A stretch of DNA of 64,000 bases. Origin: Woeseiaceae bacterium (lineage in GTDB: Bacteria; Pseudomonadota; Gammaproteobacteria; Steroidobacterales; Woeseiaceae). The position numbers and the translations under genes were made by a program. This document shows, in pieces, positions 9,410 to 18,289 of the stretch. A model generated the notes under the pieces. That model had not been told where the DNA came from, ran no database searches, and saw only the letters and a program-made list of their open reading frames with translations. Position 1 is the stretch's first letter, and the number at the start of each line of letters is the position of its first letter. The DNA lies in NCBI GenBank assembly GCA_024640365.1, contig JAHEFE010000005.1, forward strand, positions 55,790 to 119,789, given 5' to 3'.

Positions 9410-9743
9410 GCGTGCATTCCGCGTGCTCTCTTCGGACCATTGCGAATTATGCACGGCATTGAGAAAATATTCTCGCAGAGGCCACCGTCTCTACGGCTAT
9501 TTTGTTAGTCAGTGACAAGTTGTTTCATATTGTGGCTTTGCGTTGCTTTCTTTCTTCTTCGCTATTAGCGTAGCGCTTCCGCTTCACATTGAGCCCACGA
9601 TGTTAGGTGGAGAGCGGTCTACATGAGCAAGCAAGGACACTAGCAAGCAAGGACACTTTGACCCCGTCTTTATTAGGTGCCTGTCATGCCATGGCTTGCC
9701 TGAAATTGATAGAGCTGTCGGTCGAACCAAAGGAGAGTATGCG
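9410..9743. other. Intergenic region with 16-base tandem repeat
   Basis: About 330 bases between the divergent crotonase and FAD-GcvT genes. No credible small gene is seen. The region holds a perfect tandem duplication of AGCAAGCAAGGACACT (9626-9641 and 9642-9657) followed by TTGACCCCGT, and just before the FAD gene an AAGGAGAG ribosome site at 9730-9737. Confidence 0.6.
9626..9657. repeat. Two-copy perfect 16-base tandem repeat
   Basis: The unit AGCAAGCAAGGACACT occurs twice head to tail with no mismatch. The following GGACACTTTGACCCC text resembles the GGACACT-containing debris that I associate with small mobile repeats in gammaproteobacteria, but no transposase or terminal repeat is present here. 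Confidence 0.75.
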
Positions 9744-12161
9744 TTGAAAAGCCATTATCGCGCCGTCGTTATCGGTGGAGGAGTTGTCGGGGCAAGTGTC
9801 CTGTACCATCTGGCCCGAGCAGGTTGGACCGATGTTGCGCTCATTGAGCGTACCGAGTTGACCGCTGGCTCCAGTTGGCATGCCGCGGGTGGCTTCCACG
9901 CACTCAACGCGGATCCTAATATTGCGGCGCTACAAAGTTACACGATCGAGCTGTATCGTCAAATAGAAGCGGAAAGTGGTCAGAACGTGGGCCTTCGCAG
10001 CCCGGGCGGCATCGAGCTAGCCAGCACACCTGAACGATGGGAATGGCTCAAATCTGAGTGGGCCCTGTTCCAGACACTGGACATGGATGCACGACTCGTC
10101 AGCCGAGACGAAATCGGGGCGATGTGTCCAATCGTCAATCTCGACGGGGTTGAAGGAGGTCTGTTCGACCCTCAGGAAGGTCACCTCGATCCTCACGGTA
10201 CGACTCATGCGTACGCGACGGCCGCCAAAAAACTTGGTGCGACAACGATTCTCAGAAACAGAGTTACAGCTTTGACTCAGCGGCCGGATCACAGCTGGAA
10301 CATAACGACAGAGAAAGGCGAAATTGTCGCCGAACACGTTGTTAATGCAGCGGGTCTATGGGCGCGGAGGGTTGGTAAAATGGTTGGCGTCGACTTGCCA
10401 CTGACACCGATGGAACATCATTACCTCGTTACCGACAGCATTCCGGAACTGGAAGCGCTTGATGAAGAAATGCCATCCGTTACAGACCTGGACGGATTCA
10501 CCTACCTGCAACAAGAAGGAAAAGGTGTACTACTTGGCATCTATGAACGCGACCCTCGCCACTGGTGCGTGCAAGGCGCTGATTGGGATTTCGGTATGGA
10601 ATTGCTGCCGGAAGATATTGATAGGATCGCGACTGAACTGACCGTCGGTTTTGAGCGTTTTCCGCCGTTGCAACAGGTCGGTATCAAGCGCTGGGTCAAT
10701 GGCGCATTCACTTTCACCCCGGACGGCAATCCGCTGGTGGGTCCGGTCCCGGGACTGAAGAACTACTGGGCGGCGTGCGGGTGCATGGCTGGTTTTTCGC
10801 AAAGCGGAGCGATTGGCCTGGCACTGGCTAACTGGATGGTCGAAGGCGATCCGGGCTTTGATGTGTTCGGTATGGATGTGGCGCGGTTTGGCGATTTCGC
10901 CAGTGGTGATAATTACCTGCGTGCCACTACACGCCAGTTCTACTCACGCCGATTTGCGATGACGTATCCGAATGAAGAACTGCCAGCCGGTCGGCCTTTG
11001 AAAGTATCGGGTAGCTATGACGCCTTGAAATCGCAAGGCGCACATTTTGGTGTGATATGGGGCATGGAAACACCGCTGTTCTTTGCACCCGATGATCCCG
11101 ACTTTGCCGAAGTCCCTACGCTGAGACGCTCGAATGCGCATGCGCTCGTTGCTGCAGAGGTCGCTGCCACACGTGCCAGTGCTGGCCTTTTCGAGACCGG
11201 TATTTACGCGCGTTATGAGATTTCAGGACCCGGCGCGGAAAAATGGCTCGACCATATGCTTGCTTCGAAACTGCCGTCGTCAGGTCGCGTGCGCCTTGCA
11301 CCAATGCTCAATCCCGCAGGGAATCTGATGGGCGATCTCACTGTTACCCGTTTCGGCGATGACCGCTTCTGGCTCGTCGGTTCCTATGTGCTGCAGAAGT
11401 GGCATATGCGCTGGTTCAATGATCACTTGCCGAAAACCGGTGTAAGGATAGAAAATCTGTCTGAGAGCTGGCTGGGCTTTTCCTTATCAGGCCCCGAATC
11501 GAGAAACATCCTGGAAAAACTGACCGACGAAGATGTTTCAAATTCCGCATTGCCGTTCCTGTCAGGCCAGACGATGAACATCGGCATGTCACAGGCTGTC
11601 GTGATGCGCATCTCTTTGACCGGCGAACTGGGTTACGAGATTACGGTTCCCGCGTTGCAGCAGCGCGCACTCTGGACTGCACTCAGTGACGCAGGCGCAG
11701 AATTCGGGCTACGGCAAATCGGACTGCGGGCCCTGGACAGCCTGCGGTTTGAGAAAGCATATGGTTCCTGGTCAACGGAGTTCACACAATCCTACACACC
11801 CGCCATGTCGGGGCTGGACCGATTCATCATGTTCGACAAGCCTGATTTCGTCGGCCGTACCGCAGCATTGCGTGCGCGGGAATCAGCGCCGACGCAGCGC
11901 CTGGTGCTCCTTGAAATTGACGCGTCAGACGCGGACGCTATCGGCTACGAACCTGTTTGGGCGGACAGTCGGCGGGTCGGCTTCGTGACCTCGGGCGGCT
12001 ATGGTCACCACGTTGAGATGAGTTTGGCGCTGGCTTACATAGATCGTGAAATCGCCGAATCGGATGCGCCACTCACAGTGCACGTGGTGGGCGAAGAAAG
12101 GACTGCGCGAATTCTGCGGGAGCCTCCGTACGATCCGACCGGCGCGAGAATTCGAGCATGA
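9744..12161 (+). CDS. FAD-dependent oxidoreductase-GcvT fusion, dimethylglycine/sarcosine dehydrogenase-like
   Basis: An 805-residue protein of the DMGDH/SARDH type. It oxidatively demethylates an N-methyl amine and can hand the one-carbon unit to tetrahydrofolate. An N-terminal dinucleotide site, GGGVVG (residues 11-16), is followed by SSWHAAGG, whose His46 is the position used for covalent FAD in this family. The second half is a GcvT aminomethyltransferase domain with GELGYEITVP. TTG at 9744 is chosen because AAGGAGAG is ideally placed and the Rossmann strand begins directly after. It is a single gene, divergent from the crotonase unit and upstream of an IclR regulator. The true substrate (dimethylglycine, sarcosine or another N-methyl compound) is not resolved. 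Confidence 0.85.
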   Translation: MKSHYRAVVIGGGVVGASVLYHLARAGWTDVALIERTELTAGSSWHAAGGFHALNADPNIAALQSYTIELYRQIEAESGQNVGLRSPGGIELASTPERWEWLKSEWALFQTLDMDARLVSRDEIGAMCPIVNLDGVEGGLFDPQEGHLDPHGTTHAYATAAKKLGATTILRNRVTALTQRPDHSWNITTEKGEIVAEHVVNAAGLWARRVGKMVGVDLPLTPMEHHYLVTDSIPELEALDEEMPSVTDLDGFTYLQQEGKGVLLGIYERDPRHWCVQGADWDFGMELLPEDIDRIATELTVGFERFPPLQQVGIKRWVNGAFTFTPDGNPLVGPVPGLKNYWAACGCMAGFSQSGAIGLALANWMVEGDPGFDVFGMDVARFGDFASGDNYLRATTRQFYSRRFAMTYPNEELPAGRPLKVSGSYDALKSQGAHFGVIWGMETPLFFAPDDPDFAEVPTLRRSNAHALVAAEVAATRASAGLFETGIYARYEISGPGAEKWLDHMLASKLPSSGRVRLAPMLNPAGNLMGDLTVTRFGDDRFWLVGSYVLQKWHMRWFNDHLPKTGVRIENLSESWLGFSLSGPESRNILEKLTDEDVSNSALPFLSGQTMNIGMSQAVVMRISLTGELGYEITVPALQQRALWTALSDAGAEFGLRQIGLRALDSLRFEKAYGSWSTEFTQSYTPAMSGLDRFIMFDKPDFVGRTAALRARESAPTQRLVLLEIDASDADAIGYEPVWADSRRVGFVTSGGYGHHVEMSLALAYIDREIAESDAPLTVHVVGEERTARILREPPYDPTGARIRA

Positions 12162-12618
12162 GCAATCACACACTATAGATTTTCGCCTAAAGATAAATTG
12201 GATTGTGCAGCATCGGACATTAGGAATGCGGAATAAATTCCAGGATCCGACAAGGAATGCGGGGCGCCGCAGTTGACTGGATTTCCAGGATTGCAGGCGA
12301 TGAGCGGCTCTAAACGATTCTGCAGGTCAACTCTTCGTATTGTTGTCTGACCGGCCTTTCCTGAATATAGTTGATTGCGAACAGGCCACTGGTGACCGAC
12401 GCACAGCCACATTTTCTTGAATATTGATTTTGATATCGCTCGCTTAAAGAGCCGGATCCTAAATTATTCAGCCAGACGCTGTGTTTGCTTCAACGAAGAC
12501 TCGCGTAGCTAAAGATAATTGCTCAAGTCATTCAGAAATCAGCGTATTTTTTTGCTCGCAAGTTGTCAGAGTTGGTGCCATAATATGAAATTACTAACCA
12601 CAATATGACAGCACGAAA
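12162..12618. other. Intergenic region upstream of the IclR gene
   Basis: About 457 bases without a credible gene; short open frames here lack family character and ribosome sites. An imperfect direct repeat containing AGGAATGCGG occurs at 12222-12231 and 12253-12262. Close to the IclR start is a direct repeat CCATAATATGA / CCACAATATGA (12578-12588 and 12598-12608). Confidence 0.5.
12578..12608 (+). promoter_or_regulatory. Direct repeat just upstream of the IclR gene (possible operator)
   Basis: CCATAATATGA at 12578-12588 and CCACAATATGA at 12598-12608 match at 10 of 11 positions with a period of exactly 20 bases, close to two helical turns. The second copy ends 11 bases before the ATG, where bound IclR protein would block its own synthesis. 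A TAATAT resembling a -10 box overlaps the first copy. Confidence 0.35.
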
Positions 12619-13368
12619 ATGACTGATTTACGTCCGCCCCAGGGAGCACAGGCCGCATTACGTGCTCTCAAATTATTAAAATTATTTTCGATGGAGCAGC
12701 CAGAACTTTCATTGGCGCAGCTCAGTTCTATGGCGGGTCTGAACAAGACCACGACGCATAGATTACTCCGTGCTTTGCAAAGCGAAGCGCTGATCGATCG
12801 AAACGGTGCAACGAGCACATATCGTCTGGGAGCGGGCTTGATGGCTCTCGGTGTGCAAGCGCTGGCGAGTAGTGACCTGCGTCGCCGTGTAAGACCGTTA
12901 CTAAAATCGCTTGCCCAAGAAACCGGTGAGACCGCAACGCTCGAAGTGCCGATCGAAAATTGCATGCTTATTCTCGACGAGGTGGCTGGCAGTCATCTGA
13001 TTGCGGCGACCGGACACGTCGGCACTCGCTGGCCCTTGCATGGCACTTCAACAGGTAAGGCTTACCTGGCGTTTGCAGAAGACACGGTCGAGCGATTGGT
13101 TGACCCTCTGAAGCCCGTAACTCCGAAGACCATAACGTCGGTAGAAGAATTTAATCGGCAATTGGCTGACGTTCGCAAACGCGGTTATGCACTGGCAGCT
13201 GACGAACTTGAAGTGGGCTATTCGGCTGTCGCTGTCGTTGTTCGCGGCGTACTGGGTGATGTGCAGGGCTGCATTTCTTTGGGCGGGCCAACTCATCGGA
13301 TGACGACGTCACGCTGTGCGGAACTGGGAACACGGTTAACGAATGCAGTTTCTCGACTTCAACTATAA
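12619..13368 (+). CDS. IclR family transcriptional regulator
   Basis: A 249-residue regulator of standard IclR length. The N-terminal winged helix spans about residues 10-70 (ALRALKLLKLFS, then LAQLSSMAGLNKTTTHRLLRALQSEALI with the recognition helix). The effector domain shows HVGTRWPLHGTSTGKAYLA and the end motif RGYALAADELEVGYSAVAVVV. IclR proteins usually sense a small acid or aromatic and control an adjacent operon. Here the neighbours are the FAD-GcvT fusion upstream and, convergent, the aldehyde dehydrogenase that ends the amine operon. Its target is inferred only from position. Confidence 0.9.
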   Translation: MTDLRPPQGAQAALRALKLLKLFSMEQPELSLAQLSSMAGLNKTTTHRLLRALQSEALIDRNGATSTYRLGAGLMALGVQALASSDLRRRVRPLLKSLAQETGETATLEVPIENCMLILDEVAGSHLIAATGHVGTRWPLHGTSTGKAYLAFAEDTVERLVDPLKPVTPKTITSVEEFNRQLADVRKRGYALAADELEVGYSAVAVVVRGVLGDVQGCISLGGPTHRMTTSRCAELGTRLTNAVSRLQL

Positions 13369-13452
13369 GAAAGGTTCGGAGTCATCTTGCGACGCTGGTC
13401 GCGACGTGCAGACGATGCTGTCGGCACGCCCATCTATGTTTGGTTGACAAAC

Positions 13453-14967
13453 CTAGTCGAGACGGATCCAGGCTGATTTGCTTTGCGTGTAACTTAGTAA
13501 GCTCTCGACACACTTGTCCCTGGCATTGCCGCTCTGTTTGTAACCACCAAATGGTTGGGTCATATCTCCTTCGTCAAAGCAATTCACCCAGACGACTCCC
13601 GCTTCGATTTCACGTACCAGCTTGTGAGCGCGACTGAGATTTTGGGTCCACACCGATGCAGCTAATCCATAGATAGTGTCGTTCGCGATGGCGATCGCTT
13701 CGTCCACGCCATCAAAAGGAATGACGGCTGCCACTGGTCCAAAAATTTCCTCGCGTGCGATCCGCATGGAGTTATTAACGCCGGTAAACAGGGTCGGATT
13801 GACGTAAGCGCCGGCCTTGAGAGCCGTGGGTACGTCACCACCAAATTGCAGTTTAGCGCCTTCCTTATTTGCGATTTCGACATAGGAAAGGACTCGTTTC
13901 TGTGCATCGTGGGTGACCATCGGGCCCATGTTAGTGAGTGGATCAAGAGGGTCACCAGGCTGGTAGGCATTTTTACCCGTAGCGATGAAGCGCTCTATGA
14001 ATTCGTCATAAATGGGCCGGTCAACCAGAAGTCGCGACCCCGCATTACATACCTCGCCCATGTTGGAAAAAATACCGTTGTAGGCAGCTGAGACAGCGCT
14101 TTCCATATCCGCAACGTCAGCCATGAATATCTGCGGTGACTTTCCGCCGCACTCCAGTGACACACGTTTCATGTTGGACTGACCGGCATACTGCAGCATC
14201 AATTTGCCAACTTCTGTCGAGCCGGTAAAGGTTACCTTGGCAACATCGTTGTGCAGTGCCAGTGCCTTGCCGGCAACCTCGCCAATGCCATTGACGACAT
14301 TGAAGACTCCTGGGGGGGCACCTGCTTCGATAAACAGTTTTGCGAGCAGTAAGCACGACAACGGTGCCTGCTCGGCGGGTTTAAGTACAACCGTGTTGCC
14401 TGCGGCAATGGCTGGAGCAATTTTCCAGATGGCCATCAACATCGGGTAGTTCCACGGCGAGATCGCGGCGACGACCCCGAGGGGCTCCCGCAGGACATAG
14501 TGCAATACGTCTGCTTCAGTACTGGTTACCGAGCCTTCAATTTTGTCTATGTACTCAGCCATGAATTGTATGGTGTCCTGGCAACCCGGTAGGTCAATGG
14601 CCAGGACATCTGAAATAGGCTTGCCCATGTCCAGAGATTCGAGAACAGCGAGTTGCTCTGCATTCTCTCCCAGGAGCTCCACATAGCGATAAAGAATTTC
14701 CATGCGCTCACGTGGCGCGGTTCTAGACCATCCACGAAATGCTTTTTTCGCGGCAGCAACCGCGGCATCGATGTCGGCGGCATCACCCGCGGACATGCTC
14801 GCCAGAACGTTGCCATTGGCGGGATTGATCGTATCGAAGCGGCCTTTATTAATGGCATCGACAAATTCTCCACCAATAAACAAACGAGTCTCGGGATTTG
14901 CGAGCTCGCGGTTGGCAGCCGCGTGCCATTTTTTTGCAGAATATTTGCTTAGCTCATCAATGCTCAT
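13453..14967 (-). CDS. NAD(P)-dependent aldehyde dehydrogenase, PuuC-like
   Basis: A 504-residue aldehyde dehydrogenase. The general base glutamate lies in LECGGKSP, the nucleophile Cys307 in NMGEVCNAGSRL, and NAD contacts in ISPWNYPMLMAIWK and FTGSTEVGK. The C-terminal segment DEGDMTQPFGGYKQSGNARDK closely follows gamma-glutamyl-gamma-aminobutyraldehyde dehydrogenases (PuuC) and related betaine or aminobutyraldehyde enzymes. It is the last gene of the minus-strand amine operon and overlaps the acyl-CoA synthetase gene by four bases (ATGA), so aldehyde oxidation and CoA activation are translationally linked. This argues that its acid product may be activated to a CoA thioester rather than going only to PuuD. 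Confidence 0.9.
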   Translation of the reverse strand: MSIDELSKYSAKKWHAAANRELANPETRLFIGGEFVDAINKGRFDTINPANGNVLASMSAGDAADIDAAVAAAKKAFRGWSRTAPRERMEILYRYVELLGENAEQLAVLESLDMGKPISDVLAIDLPGCQDTIQFMAEYIDKIEGSVTSTEADVLHYVLREPLGVVAAISPWNYPMLMAIWKIAPAIAAGNTVVLKPAEQAPLSCLLLAKLFIEAGAPPGVFNVVNGIGEVAGKALALHNDVAKVTFTGSTEVGKLMLQYAGQSNMKRVSLECGGKSPQIFMADVADMESAVSAAYNGIFSNMGEVCNAGSRLLVDRPIYDEFIERFIATGKNAYQPGDPLDPLTNMGPMVTHDAQKRVLSYVEIANKEGAKLQFGGDVPTALKAGAYVNPTLFTGVNNSMRIAREEIFGPVAAVIPFDGVDEAIAIANDTIYGLAASVWTQNLSRAHKLVREIEAGVVWVNCFDEGDMTQPFGGYKQSGNARDKCVESLLSYTQSKSAWIRLD

Positions 14968-17060
14968 AATTCCTGATCCTCATTGTTGCGACTGACGACA
15001 AGGGCATCAACCGCAATACAGGTAGTATCCGTCACGATGACGGGATTTATATCGATTTCTTGCAACTGCTCGGCAAGCGCAGTAACCATCGCTGAAAATG
15101 ACGCGGCCATGATACAGAACGCATCGATATCGCAGGCAGGTGCACCGCGTATGCCGTCGAGTAATGGGCGCATCTTCAGCGTATCCAGCATACGTCTTGC
15201 ATGCGCGGCGTCAAACGGCGGCAAAGCGAAGCAGACATCTTTGATCAGTTCCGCGTGAATTCCACCGAAACCAAGCATTACTACTGGGCCGAACTGTGGG
15301 TCCAATTTCGCGCCGAGAATCATTTCGACGCCGGTGTTAAGCATAGGCGCCACTAAAGCGCGGGGCCCCAACTGCTCATCCAATTCTTCATAAGCAGCCA
15401 GCAATTCGGCGTAATCGGTAAGGTTTAAATGAACTCCACCTTTGTCCGTCTTGTGCAGCAGCCCCGGCATTGCGGTCTTGAGGACAAGCGGATACTGATA
15501 GAAGGCCGCTGCGGCCGCGAGGTCGCTCTTGTTGTCGATTATCGTGCACGGATTTACGTTAACTTCGAAGTCCTGCAGAAGTGCGCAGGATGCGGCTTCA
15601 TCCAGTATGTTCTGGTCTTTCATTCGAGCAAGCCACTGTTCTGCGGCGGCACTGCTAACTGTTGGTGGTGTAGTCGCAGGACGCAGCAAGAAGTCACGGT
15701 AAGCAAATAGCAGTCGGATACCGGTCAGGAAACTTGCCACGCCATCAAGCACTGGCAGGCCATTTGCAGTGGATGTGATGACTAGCGGGTCACTCCCGGT
15801 ACCCTGGCGCGCCGCAACCAGCGCAACAGGCTTGCCACTTGCAGCATGACTATGTCGCATGTATTCAACATAGCTTGGATAGATAGCACCATAAGGGGCT
15901 CGATCATGGATAACAGCACCAATGGCTGCCTCAGGATCCTGCATCATAATCGCAAGACATTCGGCCATTTGTGTGGCGGCATGTTCGCCACCGCGACTCC
16001 ACGCGTCCAGAGGGTTAATTGCCGGCAACTCAGGGTCCATCACTTCCTGGAGCTTTCGTACTGTCTCCGCATTAAGGTCTGTAAGTTTGACGCCTGCACT
16101 ATCTGCGAGGTCAACCATTAACTGCCGTTCTCCGCCAGAGTCGTGCAGGCAGACCAAGCCGCCAGGACCGACTGGATGCATCGTGCTGAACAAGATCAAA
16201 GCGGTTGCCAGCTCATCCATGTCTGCCACTCTTTGGACGCCGTAGCGGTCGAAGAGGGCGTCATAGGTCGCATCATCGCCCGCCATTGAGCCGGAATGGG
16301 AAACGGTGAGTTGAGCGGATTTTTCGGTTCGGCCCACCTTCAGGGCAACAATCGGAATTTGTTTTGCGCGCGCTTTAGCCAGGGCCGCCGTAAAGCCCTG
16401 AGGATTACGTGCGGTTTCGATAAACATGCCGACCACTTTGGTCTCCGGCAGATCAAGTACGAAATCCAGGTACTCATCCATCGAGACGCTGAGTTCGTGT
16501 CCGGCAGAAACCGTAAAATTGAATTGAATCCGTTCCTCGCAGTCGACGATGCCACACATGCCGGAACCAGAGTGGCTTAACATGCTCACATTGCCAGGTG
16601 GTGCATGTTTACGAGTATCAAAGCCTGTCGCCCATACTTGATCGCGCACGTTGCAGAAACCCATGCCGTTCGCGCCGCAAGCAAGTGTTCCGGATCCAAC
16701 TAGCTTGCGCTGAATGCGGGATTTGAGATTTGGTGTTGTATCGTTGTCAATTACCAGCGTGGACATAATCGATACGGCTTTCACACCGATTCGAATTGCA
16801 TCATCGAGTGCTGCCTCTATGCGATGGTCGCCGACGCCGAAAATGACCAACTCGGGAACTTCGGGTAACGATTCCAATGACGGAAAGCAGGGGACGCCTT
16901 GGAGCTCTTCATAGCCCGGATTAACCGGATATATCTTGCCCGGAAACTCGCCGAGCAGAATGTTGTGCAGGCTCAGGTGTCCTATCGTTCCTTGGCGCGC
17001 TGATGCCCCGACAATTGCGATCGAGGTAGGTCGCAGCAGAGGGTCAAGTCGGTGAGTCAT
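14964..17060 (-). CDS. NDP-forming acetate/acyl-CoA ligase family protein
   Basis: A 698-residue single-chain NDP-forming acyl-CoA synthetase. In order: a CoA-binding Rossmann domain (SIAIVGASARQGTIG), succinyl-CoA-ligase-like domains with the phosphohistidine loop TVSHSGSMAG, and a C-terminal ATP-grasp domain (PLVLKTAMPGLLHKTDKGGVHLNL, then MLGFGGIHAELIKD). These enzymes interconvert acid plus CoA plus ATP with acyl-CoA, phosphate and ADP. It lies fifth in the amine operon, between the GcvT-like gene and the aldehyde dehydrogenase, fitting the sequence aldehyde, acid, acyl-CoA. Its ribosome site GAGGGG is buried in a hairpin (17067-17086). The acyl substrate is unknown. Confidence 0.88.
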   Translation of the reverse strand: MTHRLDPLLRPTSIAIVGASARQGTIGHLSLHNILLGEFPGKIYPVNPGYEELQGVPCFPSLESLPEVPELVIFGVGDHRIEAALDDAIRIGVKAVSIMSTLVIDNDTTPNLKSRIQRKLVGSGTLACGANGMGFCNVRDQVWATGFDTRKHAPPGNVSMLSHSGSGMCGIVDCEERIQFNFTVSAGHELSVSMDEYLDFVLDLPETKVVGMFIETARNPQGFTAALAKARAKQIPIVALKVGRTEKSAQLTVSHSGSMAGDDATYDALFDRYGVQRVADMDELATALILFSTMHPVGPGGLVCLHDSGGERQLMVDLADSAGVKLTDLNAETVRKLQEVMDPELPAINPLDAWSRGGEHAATQMAECLAIMMQDPEAAIGAVIHDRAPYGAIYPSYVEYMRHSHAASGKPVALVAARQGTGSDPLVITSTANGLPVLDGVASFLTGIRLLFAYRDFLLRPATTPPTVSSAAAEQWLARMKDQNILDEAASCALLQDFEVNVNPCTIIDNKSDLAAAAAFYQYPLVLKTAMPGLLHKTDKGGVHLNLTDYAELLAAYEELDEQLGPRALVAPMLNTGVEMILGAKLDPQFGPVVMLGFGGIHAELIKDVCFALPPFDAAHARRMLDTLKMRPLLDGIRGAPACDIDAFCIMAASFSAMVTALAEQLQEIDINPVIVTDTTCIAVDALVVSRNNEDQEL

Positions 17061-17066
17061 TATGCT

Positions 17067-17086
17067 GCTGCCCCTCGCGGGGCAGC
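17067..17086 (-). promoter_or_regulatory. GNRA-capped hairpin covering the ribosome site of the acyl-CoA ligase gene
   Basis: In the minus-strand RNA, GCUGCCCC and GGGGCAGC form a perfect eight-pair stem closed by a GCGA tetraloop. The 3' arm with part of the loop contains GAGGGG, the only Shine-Dalgarno-like run before the ATG at 17060. The upstream GcvT-like gene stops at 17091-17093, a few bases before the hairpin, so a terminating ribosome could open it. There is no U-run after the stem in this direction, so it is not an ordinary terminator. Confidence 0.6.
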
Positions 17087-17090
17087 GCTT

Positions 17091-18287
17091 TTAATAATTA
17101 CCAGGTGGTGTCGCACGGCGTCTCGCTGGATCCCAGAAAGGCTTGTCAACGACCACGGCGTCAGCCATGACCCGGGTCCAGAGCATTTCGCGCTGGTAAT
17201 AAATTTCAACTTGCATGGTGTCGCCTACATTGCCGTACGGAGTATTGACTGTGCCGATAGCAATATTTTGTTTACACACCGGAGACCACATGGCGGACGT
17301 GGTGAAACCTGCTTGAATGCGCTTTCCATTCTTTTTCGTATAGATGTAAGAATGATTGGCAGGCTTGTTGCCGTCTATATCCAGTTTAACCAGGCGCCAG
17401 TTGGAACCTCGTCGTTTTTCTTCGGCGAGTGCGCGACGGCCATTAAAAGTCGGTTTCTTAAAATCAACCAACCAATCGAGTCCAAGCTCAAATGGTGAGC
17501 GTGAACGACCGCTACGTACTGTCAGTTCGGCGGGCAGGAAATCGGTGACTGCCGCAATGTAGCCTGCTTCAATGCGTGCCATCTCTAGCGCGTGCGTACC
17601 AATAGCGGTAATCCCATATAATTTGCCGGCCTCAAAAAGTGCGTCCCACAGGGCGAGCGCTTTTGCTGGCTCGATCCAGAGTTCATAGCCCAGATCGCCA
17701 GTAAAGCCCGTACGGGATACCATTAATTCGCTGCCTTCGAAATCGAAGTGGGTCAGGCCAAAGGGCTTAAGTTCTTCAATGCCACTTAGACCCAAGGTCC
17801 GCAAGATGCTGAATGATGTCGGACCCTGGACGGCGAGCCCGGCCACTTCGGCGGTTTCCTCGACGATTGAAACGTCAAAGCCAATCGCCGCAGAAACCAG
17901 CCATGGCAAATGACGTTCTTGGGAGCACAACCGGTATTCACCTTCGCGTAGGTGAAAAATCGTACCGTCATCAATGATTTGGCCCTGGTCGTTACACCAG
18001 ACGGCATAAGCAACCCGTCCAGGCTTGATCTTGTTCATGTCACGTGTGACCAGACGGTTGATGTAATCGAGTGAATCCGGTCCCGTGATGCGGTACTTGG
18101 TCATCGGCGACAAATCAAAGACGCCGGTGCTGTTGCGAATAGCAAAGTACTCAAGCTCCGGGTCGTACAAAGCGTCCGTAGAGGTATAACCCTTCCATGA
18201 GTGCCAGTTATTGAGCCTGTCGAGTTCAGTCAGACGCGGGTAAAAAGGCGTGGTCAGACGTTTTTGAGGAACTTCGTGAATAGTCAT
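17091..18287 (-). CDS. Aminomethyltransferase (GcvT) family protein, stand-alone
   Basis: A 398-residue GcvT/DmdA-type protein. Folate-dependent members transfer a methyl or methylene group from an N- or S-linked substrate to tetrahydrofolate. The catalytic-type aspartate lies in NDQGQIIDDGTI, and FTGDLGYELWIEP is the family's GELGYE motif. The N-terminus (WHSWKGYTSTDALYDPELEYFAIRN) differs from glycine-cleavage T-proteins, and no gcvH or gcvP is nearby, so a role in the glycine cleavage system is unlikely. It starts three bases after the stop of the upstream oxidoreductase gene. A demethylase role in the operon is inferred. Confidence 0.85.
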   Translation of the reverse strand: MTIHEVPQKRLTTPFYPRLTELDRLNNWHSWKGYTSTDALYDPELEYFAIRNSTGVFDLSPMTKYRITGPDSLDYINRLVTRDMNKIKPGRVAYAVWCNDQGQIIDDGTIFHLREGEYRLCSQERHLPWLVSAAIGFDVSIVEETAEVAGLAVQGPTSFSILRTLGLSGIEELKPFGLTHFDFEGSELMVSRTGFTGDLGYELWIEPAKALALWDALFEAGKLYGITAIGTHALEMARIEAGYIAAVTDFLPAELTVRSGRSRSPFELGLDWLVDFKKPTFNGRRALAEEKRRGSNWRLVKLDIDGNKPANHSYIYTKKNGKRIQAGFTTSAMWSPVCKQNIAIGTVNTPYGNVGDTMQVEIYYQREMLWTRVMADAVVVDKPFWDPARRRATPPGNY

Positions 18288-18289
18288 AC

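Noticed and set aside
12173..12412. Short minus-strand open frame in the gap before the IclR gene
   Set aside because: No ribosome site, no recognisable domain and unlikely amino-acid composition.
17067..17093. Intrinsic terminator inside the amine operon
   Set aside because: The T-run follows the stem only on the plus strand, where no gene is transcribed towards it; in the operon direction there is no U-run.
17091..18287. Glycine cleavage T-protein (gcvT)
   Set aside because: No gcvH or gcvP lies in the window and the N-terminus differs from true T-proteins; the stand-alone catabolic GcvT-like class fits better.
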